Assembly: GCF_004143485.2 (NCBI RefSeq)
Contig: NZ_ML974131.1
Coordinates: 241,867 to 305,866, forward strand
Direction: 5' to 3'
DNA length: 64,000 nt
Source of the DNA: Halorussus amylolyticus
Lineage (GTDB): Archaea > Halobacteriota > Halobacteria > Halobacteriales > Haladaptataceae
Position 1 is the stretch's first letter; each line of letters begins with the position of its first letter. The translations under genes and the position numbers were made by a program. The notes beneath the pieces were generated by a model. It had not been told where the DNA came from and did no database searches. It saw only the letters and a list, made by a program, of their open reading frames with translations. Below, in pieces: positions 50,752-59,086 of the stretch.

Positions 50752-53685
50752 ATGGCTACAGGACAAACACCCAAGGAAATCGGCGAGATTAGCTTCGGGC
50801 TGATGGACCCCGAAGAGTACCGAGAGATGTCGGCCACGAAGATAATCACTGCCGACACCTACGACGACGACGGCTTCCCCATCGACATGGGGCTGATGGA
50901 CCCGCGACTCGGCGTCATCGACCCCGGACTGGAGTGCAAGACGTGCGGGAAGCACTCGGGGTCGTGCAACGGCCACTTCGGCCACATCGAACTCGCCGCG
51001 CCCGTCATCCACGTCGGGTTCACGAAGCTCATCCGCCGCCTGCTTCGGGGCACCTGTCGGAACTGCTCGCGCCTCCTGCTGACCGAGGAGGAAAAAGAGC
51101 AGTACGCCTCGAAGCTCACCCGGACCAAACAGCTCGGCAACGACGTCAACGACGTCACGAAGGCCGCCATCCGGGAGGCCCGCAAGAAGGACCGGTGTCC
51201 GTACTGCGGCGAGGTCCAGTACGACATCAACCACGAGAAGCCCACCACCTACTACGAGGTCCAGCAGGTCCTCACTAGCGAGTACTCCGAGCAGATTGCC
51301 GCCGCGATGCAGGGCAAAAGTCCCGACGGGGACGACGACGAGGAGAACGGACGCGAGCCAATCGCGCCCCAAGAGCTCGCCGACCAGACCGGCATCGACC
51401 TCTCGCGGGTCAACGACATCATGTCGGGCGAGTTCCGACCGCGCGAGTCCGACCGGAAGGCGCTCGAAAAGGCGCTCGACATCGACCTCACCGAGGAGGA
51501 CATGAACAAGCTGATGCCCTCGGACATCCGCGATTGGTTCGAGGACATCCCCGACGAGGACGTCGAGGCGCTCGGCATCAACTCCGAGCGCTCGCGACCC
51601 GAGTGGATGATTCTGACCGTCCTGCCGGTGCCGCCGGTCACGGCCCGTCCGTCGATTACGCTCGACAACGGCCAGCGGAGCGAGGACGACCTGACCCACA
51701 AGCTGGTGGACATCATCCGCATCAATCAGCGGTTCATGGAGAATCGTGAGGCTGGCGCGCCCCAACTCATCATCGAGGACCTCTGGGAACTGCTTCAGTA
51801 CCACGTCACCACCTTCATGGACAACGAGATTTCGGGCACGCCGCCCGCCCGCCACCGCTCCGGGCGTCCGCTCAAGACGCTCAGCCAGCGGCTGAAGGGC
51901 AAGGAAGGCCGATTCCGCGGGAGCCTGTCGGGCAAGCGCGTGAACTTCTCGGCCCGGACGGTCATCTCGCCCGACCCCACACTGAGCCTGAACGAGGTCG
52001 GTGTCCCCGAGCGCGTGGCTCGGGAGATGACTCAGACGATGAACGTGACCGAGCGAAACGTCGAGGAGGCGCGTCGGTACGTCGCCAACGGTCCCGAGGG
52101 CCACCCCGGCGCGAACTACGTCAAGCGACCTGACGGCCGCCGACTCAAAGTGACCGAGAAGAACTGCGAGGAGCTTTCGACCAAGGTCGAGGCCGGGTGG
52201 GAGGTCAACCGCCACATGGTGGACGGCGACATCATCATCTTCAACCGTCAGCCGTCGCTCCACCGGATGTCCATCATGGCCCACGAGGTCGTGGTGATGC
52301 CGTACAAGACGTTCCGGCTCAACACCGTCGTCTGTCCGCCGTACAACGCCGACTTCGACGGCGACGAGATGAACATGCACGCGCTCCAGAACGAGGAGGC
52401 CCGCGCGGAGGCGCGCGTGCTCATGCGCGTGCAGGAACAAATCCTGTCTCCACGCTTCGGCGAGAACATCATCGGCGCGATTCAGGACCACATCTCGGGC
52501 ACCTACCTGCTCACCAACGAGAATCCGCACTTCAACGAGACGCAGGCGCTCGACCTGCTCCGGGCGACTCGTATCGACGAACTTCCGGAGCCGTCGGGTC
52601 ACGACGACGGCGAACCCTACTGGTCCGGCCGCGACATCTTCTCGGAGCTCCTGCCGAGCGACCTCTCGCTCGAATTCACCGGGACGGTCGGCGAGGACGT
52701 GATAATCGAGAACGGCCAGTTCGTCGAAGGTACCATCGCCGAGGACGAGGTCGGCGGCTTCGGCGGCGAAATCGTCGACACCATCTGCAAGACCTACGGC
52801 AACACGCGCGCCCGCATCTTCATCAACGAGGTCGCGGCGCTCGCGATGCGCTCTATCATGCACTTCGGGTTCTCCATCGGTATCGACGACGAGACCGTCC
52901 CGACCGAGGCCCAGGACCGCATCGACGAAGCCATCGACAACGCCTACGACCGCGTCGAGGAACTCATCGAGACCTACCAGGCGGGCAACCTCGAATCGCT
53001 GCCCGGCCGGACGGTGGACGAGACGCTCGAGATGAAAATCATGCAGACGCTCGGCAAGGCGCGTGACTCTGCGGGCGACATCGCGGAGGACCACTTCGAC
53101 GACGACAACCCCGCGGTCGTGATGGCCGAGTCCGGCGCGCGTGGGTCGATGCTCAACCTCACGCAGATGGCCGGCTGCGTCGGCCAGCAAGCGGTTCGGG
53201 GCGAGCGCATCAACCGCGGCTACGAGGACCGAACCCTGAGCCACTACCAGCCCAACGACCTCTCGGCGGAGGCCCACGGCTTCGTGGAGCACTCCTACAC
53301 CGGCGGGCTGAACCCGCGGGAGTTCTTCTTCCACGCGATGGGCGGCCGCGAGGGTCTCGTGGACACTGCGGTCCGAACCTCGAAGTCCGGGTATCTCCAG
53401 CGCCGACTCATCAACGCGCTGTCGGAGCTCGAAACCCAGTACGACGGCACGGTGCGCGACACGAGCGACACCATCGTCCAGTTCGAGTTCGGCGAGGACG
53501 GCACCAGTCCGGTGTTGGTCTCGTCCGACGACGACAACGACATCGAGGTGGACCAAATCGCAGACCGCGTGCTCGACGCCGAGTTCGACGACGAGGCGGC
53601 GAAAGGGGAGTTCGTCGGCGAGAAGCGCCCGCCGACGAACCTCTCGGAGCACGCCGACGCACGACAGGTCGAGAGCGACGACTAA
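50752..53685 (+). CDS. rpoA1: RNA polymerase subunit A' (Rpo1N)
   Basis: 977 residues, the N-terminal part of the largest subunit. The zinc-binding motif is CKTCGKHSGSCNGHFGH near residue 62. A second pair, CRNC and CPYC, follows. The catalytic metal site NADFDGDEMNMH sits near residue 532. SGKRVNFSARTVISPDP and MTEEDMNKL are further family segments. The C-terminus, at the known A'/A'' split, ends in an acidic stretch. It starts three bases after rpoB'. Confidence 0.97.
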   Translation: MATGQTPKEIGEISFGLMDPEEYREMSATKIITADTYDDDGFPIDMGLMDPRLGVIDPGLECKTCGKHSGSCNGHFGHIELAAPVIHVGFTKLIRRLLRGTCRNCSRLLLTEEEKEQYASKLTRTKQLGNDVNDVTKAAIREARKKDRCPYCGEVQYDINHEKPTTYYEVQQVLTSEYSEQIAAAMQGKSPDGDDDEENGREPIAPQELADQTGIDLSRVNDIMSGEFRPRESDRKALEKALDIDLTEEDMNKLMPSDIRDWFEDIPDEDVEALGINSERSRPEWMILTVLPVPPVTARPSITLDNGQRSEDDLTHKLVDIIRINQRFMENREAGAPQLIIEDLWELLQYHVTTFMDNEISGTPPARHRSGRPLKTLSQRLKGKEGRFRGSLSGKRVNFSARTVISPDPTLSLNEVGVPERVAREMTQTMNVTERNVEEARRYVANGPEGHPGANYVKRPDGRRLKVTEKNCEELSTKVEAGWEVNRHMVDGDIIIFNRQPSLHRMSIMAHEVVVMPYKTFRLNTVVCPPYNADFDGDEMNMHALQNEEARAEARVLMRVQEQILSPRFGENIIGAIQDHISGTYLLTNENPHFNETQALDLLRATRIDELPEPSGHDDGEPYWSGRDIFSELLPSDLSLEFTGTVGEDVIIENGQFVEGTIAEDEVGGFGGEIVDTICKTYGNTRARIFINEVAALAMRSIMHFGFSIGIDDETVPTEAQDRIDEAIDNAYDRVEELIETYQAGNLESLPGRTVDETLEMKIMQTLGKARDSAGDIAEDHFDDDNPAVVMAESGARGSMLNLTQMAGCVGQQAVRGERINRGYEDRTLSHYQPNDLSAEAHGFVEHSYTGGLNPREFFFHAMGGREGLVDTAVRTSKSGYLQRRLINALSELETQYDGTVRDTSDTIVQFEFGEDGTSPVLVSSDDDNDIEVDQIADRVLDAEFDDEAAKGEFVGEKRPPTNLSEHADARQVESDD

Positions 53686-53697
53686 CTCCAATCAACC

Positions 53698-54891
53698 ATG
53701 ACCGACTACGACGTATCCGAGAACACCGAGGCCGTCGTGGAGGACACCGACCTCCCGCGACGACTCAAAGACGAGGTGTACCGCACCATCGAAGACCGCG
53801 ACGGCGTCACCGACGAGCAGGCCGACCACATCGCGAAGGCGGTCGAGAGCCGATATCTCGACACCCGCGTGGACCCGCTCGACCCCGTAGGGACGGTTTC
53901 GGCTCAGTCCATCGGAGAGCCCGGAACGCAGATGACGATGAACACGTTCCACTACGCAGGGGTCGCGGAGATTGACGTTACACAGGGTCTCCCGCGACTC
54001 ATCGAATTAGTGGACGCTCGGAAGACCCCCGACACGCCGATGATGACCGTCCACCTCGACGGCGAGTACGCCACCGACCGCGAGAAGGCCCACGAGGTCG
54101 TCTGGCAGATAGAGGCGACCAAGATTCTGGCGCTCGGCGACATCTCGACGAACGTCGCCGACATGATAGTGTCCATCGACCTGAACGAGGACACCCTCGA
54201 AGAGCGGATGATTGCGCCCGACGAAATCGCGGACATCATCGAGGACGAACTCGGTGTCAAGGCCAATCAGCAGGGAACCGTCGTGGAGTTCGGCCCGCAG
54301 GAGCCGAGCTATCGGGACCTGCTCCAGTTGGTCGAACAGCTCCGAGACATCGTGTTCAAGGGCATCGAGGACATCTCGCGGGTCGTCATCCGAAAGGAGG
54401 ACCTCGAATCCGGCGAGGAGTTCGTCCTCTACACCGAAGGCTCGGCGTTCGGCGACGTTATCGAAATCGAGGGCGTGGACGCGACGCGGACCACCTCGAA
54501 CAACATCCACGAGGTCCACAAGAACCTCGGTATCGAGGCGGCCCGCGAGGCCATCATCGAGGAGACGATGGACACCCTCGAAGAGCAGGGTCTCGACGAC
54601 GTGAACGTCCGCCACCTGATGCTCGTGGCCGACATCATGACGAATCAGGGCACCATCGAATCTATCGGTCGCCACGGCATCTCCGGGAACAAGGACTCGG
54701 TTCTCGCGCGCGCGGCGTTCGAAGTCACGGTCAATCACCTGCTCGACGCCGCCATCCACGGCGAAGTGGACGACCTGAACGGCGTGACCGAGAACGTCAT
54801 CGTCGGCAAGCCGATCAAGCTCGGCACCGGCGACGTGGACCTCCGGATGGGGTCGATTTCCCAGGACGCCGAACCCGAAGCGTCCGACTGA
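53698..54891 (+). CDS. rpoA2: RNA polymerase subunit A'' (Rpo1C)
   Basis: 397 residues, the C-terminal part of the largest subunit. [20 protein letters not shown] is the trigger-loop motif; [15 protein letters not shown] and the late [19 protein letters not shown] are conserved. It completes the catalytic centre with A'. It begins 12 bases after rpoA' and ends one base before the ATG of nusA, so the unit stays one operon. Confidence 0.97.
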   Translation: MTDYDVSENTEAVVEDTDLPRRLKDEVYRTIEDRDGVTDEQADHIAKAVESRYLDTRVDPLDPVGTVSAQSIGEPGTQMTMNTFHYAGVAEIDVTQGLPRLIELVDARKTPDTPMMTVHLDGEYATDREKAHEVVWQIEATKILALGDISTNVADMIVSIDLNEDTLEERMIAPDEIADIIEDELGVKANQQGTVVEFGPQEPSYRDLLQLVEQLRDIVFKGIEDISRVVIRKEDLESGEEFVLYTEGSAFGDVIEIEGVDATRTTSNNIHEVHKNLGIEAAREAIIEETMDTLEEQGLDDVNVRHLMLVADIMTNQGTIESIGRHGISGNKDSVLARAAFEVTVNHLLDAAIHGEVDDLNGVTENVIVGKPIKLGTGDVDLRMGSISQDAEPEASD

Positions 54892-54892
54892 G

Positions 54893-55348
54893 ATGCGCGT
54901 CACGCTCTCGGATACGGCCCGCCAGTACATCGCGCTCTTCGAGGACGAAACGGGCGCGACGGCTCGCGACTGCGTGGTGTTCGACGCTGCGGACGCCGGG
55001 GAAGACGACGCCAAGACCGACGAGCGCGTCGTCTTCCTCGTCAAGTCCGGCGACATGGGCCGGGCAATCGGGTCGGGCGGCGAGAACGTCCGGAAGGTCG
55101 AAGCCCAGTTGGGCAAGGACGTGACGCTGGTCGAGGACGCCGACACCGCCGAGAACTTCGTCGCCAACGCGCTCGCCCCCGCGGCGGTGTACAACGTCAC
55201 CGTCAGCGAGGACGACGAGACGGTGGCCTACGCCGAGGTCGATTCGGCCGACACCGGCGTCGCCATCGGCGAGGGCGGCCGGAACATCCTCGCGGCCGAG
55301 AAACTCGCGAAGCGACACTACGACATCGACGACATCCAGTTGACGTAG
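54893..55348 (+). CDS. nusA: Archaeal NusA-like transcription factor
   Basis: 151 residues with two KH domains and no S1 domain, the usual archaeal NusA. VFLVKSGDMGRAIGSGGENV is the first KH GxxG loop and VDSADTGVAIGEGGRNILAA the second. It is expected to bind nascent RNA and to act in elongation or termination. It follows rpoA'' by one base. In many haloarchaea rps12 comes next after a short gap, but here a 699-base stretch intervenes. Confidence 0.93.
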   Translation: MRVTLSDTARQYIALFEDETGATARDCVVFDAADAGEDDAKTDERVVFLVKSGDMGRAIGSGGENVRKVEAQLGKDVTLVEDADTAENFVANALAPAAVYNVTVSEDDETVAYAEVDSADTGVAIGEGGRNILAAEKLAKRHYDIDDIQLT

Positions 55349-55457
55349 CTCGGATTTTTCCCTTCGTCGGTCGCTGCTTTTCGCGACTCAGAGTAACCAC
55401 GACTGCGGACGAAGCGGGCGACTGGCGTTCCTCAATATCGGGAGTGGCTAATTTGCT

Positions 55458-55535
55458 CGACGTGACGGTGACTCTCCTCGATTCGACGTGATGGTAATTT
55501 TCCTCGACTCGACGCGATGGCTGTGTCGGAGAAGC
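55458..55535 (+). repeat. Three degenerate 26-base repeats before element copy B
   Basis: Units begin CGACGTGACGG, CGACGTGATGG and CGACGCGATGG at 55458, 55484 and 55510, exactly 26 bases apart. CTCCCGGTACCTATGAGGAC follows soon after. Similar arrays precede copies A and C, although their unit sequences differ. Confidence 0.6.
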
Positions 55536-55553
55536 TAGCTACTCCCGGTACCT

Positions 55554-55739
55554 ATGAGGACCGCACAACACCGCGACCGCAGGCCACGCCCTCCCCAACC
55601 GATTCCCTCGTTCGCGCCTCCGGCGCGTCACTCAGTCATCCCTCGCGCGACTGATGGCGCTCCACGAGGGAGCGCCGTGGGAGACGACCTCCCACGAGCC
55701 TTGTCTCACTCCGTTCGACAAGACGCCAGCGCGCGCCGA
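55554..55739 (+). repeat. Copy B of the dispersed ATGARGACCGC element
   Basis: Begins ATGAGGACCGCACAACACCG, continues CCCTCCCCAACCGA, and ends CGCCAGCGCGCGCCGA. The hairpin at 55656-55676 has arms GGCGCTCC and GGAGCGCC around ACGAG; in copy A the same hairpin has GGCGCGCC on both sides, a compensatory change. The 699-base gap 55349-56047 between nusA and rps12 contains the 26-base repeats, this element, about 270 bases with no clear feature, and the rps12 promoter. Confidence 0.7.
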
Positions 55740-56014
55740 GGTGAACGGTTCACCGGAAGTCAGCCGGTGGACCAGTCCACGGAGCGCCCGCGAGGGGGGA
55801 GGGATTTCTCTGTCTCGACTGCGGTTTAGAGCGTGCTACGAATCGCTCGAACGAACGGGATGAATCGTTGACCGTGTTTCACCCCAAGCCACTAGCTCTA
55901 CAGAACGAATCGGGCCTAAGATGCGAGCAGAGCGGTTCGCTGAAACGCGCTCAGATTCCGTAATCGACCCCTCTCGGCCGACCTGCGGGCGTAACTCCGT
56001 CTCGAAAGAGGGAG

Positions 56015-56023
56015 GCTTAAGTA
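56015..56023 (+). promoter_or_regulatory. Likely TATA box of rps12-rps7
   Basis: GCTTAAGTA lies about 28 bases before the rps12 ATG, implying a near-leaderless start separate from the RNA polymerase operon. Confidence 0.5.
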
Positions 56024-56047
56024 GCTCCGCCGGATAGCTCACGCCAT

Positions 56048-56476
56048 ATGGCGAACGGCAAGTACGCAGCACGGAAGCTAAAAAAGGACCGTCAGAACTA
56101 CCGATGGTCCGACTCAGATTACGCCCGACGCGAGCGCGGCCTCAACGTGAAGTCCGACCCGCTCGAAGGCGCGCCGCAGGGCCGAGGTATCGTCCTAGAG
56201 AAGGTGGGCGTCGAAGCGAAACAGCCCAATTCTGCGATTCGGAAGTGCGTCCGAGTCCAGCTCATCAAGAACGGCAAGCAGGTCACCGCGTTCTGTCCCG
56301 GTGACGGCGCGATTTCGTTCATCGACGAGCACGACGAGGTCACCATCGCGGGCATCGGCGGCGCGAAGGGCCGCGCGATGGGCGACCTCGGTGGTGTCAA
56401 CTACAAGGTCGAGAAGGTCAACGGCGTGAGCATGGAAGAACTGGTTCGCGGAAACGCGGAGAAACCGGTGCGATAA
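56048..56476 (+). CDS. rps12: Ribosomal protein uS12
   Basis: 142 residues of the decoding-centre protein of the 30S subunit. The sequence runs [20 protein letters not shown], then [20 protein letters not shown] and the conserved [19 protein letters not shown] loop. The length is archaeal. It is followed after two bases by rps7. It is preceded by its own TATA box rather than directly by nusA. Confidence 0.98.
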   Translation: MANGKYAARKLKKDRQNYRWSDSDYARRERGLNVKSDPLEGAPQGRGIVLEKVGVEAKQPNSAIRKCVRVQLIKNGKQVTAFCPGDGAISFIDEHDEVTIAGIGGAKGRAMGDLGGVNYKVEKVNGVSMEELVRGNAEKPVR

Positions 56477-56478
56477 TC

Positions 56479-57096
56479 ATGGCTGCCGAAGACCAACCCG
56501 AACCCGACGACGCCGTCGGCACCGACGACGAGGAGACCGCCGCCGCGAAGCTGTTCGGCGAGTGGGACGTCACCGACATCGAGTACAGCGACCCCTCGAC
56601 CGAACGCTACATCACGGTCACGCCGGTCGCCCACACGATGGGCCGCCACGCCGGAAAGCAGTTCCAGAAGAGCGAGGTGTCCATCGTCGAGCGACTCACC
56701 AACCGCCTGATGCAGACCGAGGAGAACACGGGCAAGAAACAGCAGGCGCTCCAAATCGTCCGGGACGCCTTCGAGAGCGTTCACGCCCAGACCGACGAGA
56801 ACCCGATTCAGGTCCTCGTCGAGGCCGTCGAGAACGCCGCCCCGCGCGAGGAGACCGTCCGCCTGAAGTACGGCGGCATCTCGGTCCCGAAGGCCGTGGA
56901 CGTGGCCCCGCAGCGCCGAGTTGACCAGTCGCTGAAGTTCATCGCCGAGGGCGTCCAAAGCGCGTCGTTCAAGACCTCGACCGACGCCGCCGACGCGCTC
57001 GCCACTCAGCTCATCGGCGCGGCCGACTACGACGTGCAGGCCTACGCTATCAACCAGAAAGAGGAAAAAGAGCGCGTCGCGGCCGCGGCCCGCTAA
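56479..57096 (+). CDS. rps7: Ribosomal protein uS7
   Basis: 205 residues; uS7 nucleates the 30S head. The family core is present: IVERLTNRLMQTEENTGKKQ, VEAVENAAPREETVRLKYGG and VDVAPQRRVDQSLKF. The acidic N-terminal extension of about 30 residues is typical of haloarchaea. It is co-transcribed with rps12. EF-2, normally next, is displaced about 5.5 kb downstream by five unrelated genes. Confidence 0.97.
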   Translation: MAAEDQPEPDDAVGTDDEETAAAKLFGEWDVTDIEYSDPSTERYITVTPVAHTMGRHAGKQFQKSEVSIVERLTNRLMQTEENTGKKQQALQIVRDAFESVHAQTDENPIQVLVEAVENAAPREETVRLKYGGISVPKAVDVAPQRRVDQSLKFIAEGVQSASFKTSTDAADALATQLIGAADYDVQAYAINQKEEKERVAAAAR

Positions 57097-57151
57097 CGCT
57101 CGCTTTTATTTTCTACTCTCGCTCGGCGGACGGTCGCTTCGCCCCGAGCGG

Positions 57152-57183
57152 CGCGACTCGAAGCCGTCCGGCTTCGAGTCGCG
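57152..57183. terminator. 15-base inverted repeat between convergent genes
   Basis: Perfect arms 57152-57166 and 57169-57183 around TC, between the rps7 and cupin stop codons. The position suits a bidirectional terminator. Confidence 0.55.
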
Positions 57184-57184
57184 G

Positions 57185-57511
57185 TCACTCCCCGGACGCA
57201 CCGACCAGAACGAACGTGCTCTCGGTGTCGCCGTTCCGAATCTGGCGGGTCGCGTCGGGCGAGATTCGGAGAGCCTCGCCGGACTCCAGCGATACGTCCT
57301 CGCCGTCGACTGTGACGGTCGCCGACCCGTCGAGGAGGACGTACACCTCCTCCTGACCGTCCTCGGCGTGGTCGTGCTCCTTGCCGGTCCAGCCGGGGTC
57401 GGCTTCCAAGACGGACACGCCGAGCTTTTCGCAGTCGAGCGGGTCGCGGAGGAATCGGAGTCCGTCCGCAATCGGTTCGACATCGCGTGAATCGACTTTG
57501 GTGTGGGACAC
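57185..57511 (-). CDS. Cupin-domain protein
   Basis: 108 residues, a single cupin barrel. Motif 1 is degenerate but recognisable (KEHDHAEDGQEEVYVLLDGS, with His and Glu ligands), and SLESGEALRISPDATRQIRNG supplies motif 2. It may bind a metal or small ligand; no enzymatic role can be assigned. It is divergent from the sugar dehydrogenase gene; the shared 84-base region contains the DtxR-like palindrome, so both genes may respond to the same metal regulator. Confidence 0.85.
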   Translation of the reverse strand: MSHTKVDSRDVEPIADGLRFLRDPLDCEKLGVSVLEADPGWTGKEHDHAEDGQEEVYVLLDGSATVTVDGEDVSLESGEALRISPDATRQIRNGDTESTFVLVGASGE

Positions 57512-57567
57512 GCGACCGAGTACGGTCGCGTCGGGTAAATACGTGGTCCCGGCGGAGATAGATAGAT

Positions 57568-57583
57568 TTTAGGCGTGCCTAAA
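57568..57583 (+). promoter_or_regulatory. DtxR/SirR-like operator over the promoter
   Basis: TTTAGGCGTGCCTAAA, a perfect 7-base dyad with GT centre. It resembles DtxR-family iron or manganese boxes known in haloarchaea. It overlaps the position expected for the TATA box, 27 bases before the ATG at 57596, so a bound repressor would block TBP. Confidence 0.65.
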
Positions 57584-57595
57584 TCACACTCGCGT

Positions 57596-58957
57596 ATGGA
57601 CGAGTCCCCGACCCCAATCTCAACCCCGAATGCGACGCGACGCCAGTTTCTCGCGGTCGCGGGTGCGGCGGCCCTCGCCGGATGCGGTAAGGTCGAAATC
57701 GAAGACGGGACCACCACGCCCGAGTACGACTACGAGGTGACTCACGACGAGACGACCTGGGAGGACTACGACCCCGACTGGGCGGGACCGACCGACCCGC
57801 CGCTCCCCGCCGCGGTCGAACCCGAGGTGCTGGTCGAGAACCTCGAAATCCCGTGGGACCTCGCGTTCGCGCCGTCGGGCGAACTGTTCGTCACCGAGCG
57901 GACGGGCCGCGTCCTCGAATTCGACGGTGACGACCTCCAGACGGTGACCGAACCCGATTCGATTATCGACGCCGAGGCGTTTCCGCCCGGTCCCGACGAC
58001 GAGGAACACTGGGAGACGTGGTTCGTGGAGGGCGGCGAGGGCGGCATGCTCGGTGTCGCGGTCCACCCGGAGTATCCGGCTCCACCGTACGTCTACGTCT
58101 ACTTCACCGCGGAGACCGACGACGGCAAGGTGAACCGTATCGTCCGGTACGACGTCGATGCCGACGACCCGGCCGAGACGGCCGAGACGATTCTGGACGA
58201 CGTTCCGGCCGACACGGTCCACAACGGCGGCCGAATCGCGTTCGGTCCCGCGAACTACCTCTGGGTGACGGTCGGCGACGCGGGGGAGGCCGACCTCGCT
58301 CAAGACCCCGACTCGCTCCCCGGAAGCGTCCTGCGACTCACGCCCGACGGCGACCCGCACCCCGACAACCCCGACGTGGGCGACCCGCGAGTCTTCACCT
58401 ACGGCCACCGGAACCCACAGGGAATCACGTGGCTTCCCGACGCTCGCCCCCTAATCACGGAACACGGTCCCGACGGCCACGACGAGGTGAACCTTCTCCG
58501 GGCGGGCGAGAACTACGGCTGGCCCGAGGTGCGGTTCCCGGACGAGTACGCCGCCGCCGACGAGTACGCCCATCCGCTCGCCAACACCGGCGAGGAGTCG
58601 TGGGGAATCTGTGGGTGCGTGTTCTACACCGGCGAGTCGGTTCCGGAGTGGACGAATCGGCTGGTCGTCGGGACGCTCATCGGCCAGCACGTCAACCTCG
58701 TGACCCTGAACCGCGACGGCGAGACCCCTCCCCGGGACGACGACGCACAGGTCTTCGACGACGCGTGGTACGACGACGCGCTCGCGGCCACCTCCCACCG
58801 CACCTTCGAGGACGTTCTGGGTCGGGTGCGCCACGTCGAGCAGGGCCCGGACGGCGACCTCTACGCCATCACGTCGAACCGGGACGGTCGCCCGCGCGGC
58901 GACCGATTCCCGCGCAAGCGCGACGACGCACTGGTGCGTCTGCGTCTCACGACGTAG
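57596..58957 (+). CDS. PQQ-dependent sugar dehydrogenase-like Tat lipoprotein
   Basis: 453 residues. The N-terminus has a Tat motif (TRRQFLAVAG) and lipobox ALAGC, so the protein is exported folded and lipid-anchored. The rest is a glucose/sorbosone dehydrogenase beta-propeller: LEIPWDLAFAPSGELFVTER, then GGEGGMLGVAVHPEY, DTVHNGGRIAFGP and YGHRNPQGITWLPD, each typical of the family. It likely oxidises a sugar at the outer face of the membrane. I rejected a GTG at 57575 because it lies inside the palindromic operator. The ATG at 57596 with TATA/operator 27 bases upstream fits a leaderless, metal-regulated message. Confidence 0.9.
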   Translation: MDESPTPISTPNATRRQFLAVAGAAALAGCGKVEIEDGTTTPEYDYEVTHDETTWEDYDPDWAGPTDPPLPAAVEPEVLVENLEIPWDLAFAPSGELFVTERTGRVLEFDGDDLQTVTEPDSIIDAEAFPPGPDDEEHWETWFVEGGEGGMLGVAVHPEYPAPPYVYVYFTAETDDGKVNRIVRYDVDADDPAETAETILDDVPADTVHNGGRIAFGPANYLWVTVGDAGEADLAQDPDSLPGSVLRLTPDGDPHPDNPDVGDPRVFTYGHRNPQGITWLPDARPLITEHGPDGHDEVNLLRAGENYGWPEVRFPDEYAAADEYAHPLANTGEESWGICGCVFYTGESVPEWTNRLVVGTLIGQHVNLVTLNRDGETPPRDDDAQVFDDAWYDDALAATSHRTFEDVLGRVRHVEQGPDGDLYAITSNRDGRPRGDRFPRKRDDALVRLRLTT

Positions 58958-59086
58958 TTCCGGGCCGCCTGCGTCAGAGGTTCGGGGAGGGTCGCGGTCC
59001 GCGACGTGGCGCGCTATCCGTATCGTCAAACCTATACCGTCTCACTTGTAACTACCCTGACCGTAGTTGGATGGTACGTCTACAAC

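Noticed and set aside
48838-53691. Very long minus-strand ORF opposite the RNA polymerase genes
   Set aside because: It is the antisense shadow of rpoB' and rpoA'. High-GC haloarchaeal codon bias keeps the opposite frame open; composition is His/Arg/Val-rich and no homologous domain is visible.
55554-55829. A 91-residue ORF starting in element copy B
   Set aside because: The start coincides with the repeat element, composition is basic, and the hairpin covariation indicates structure rather than coding.
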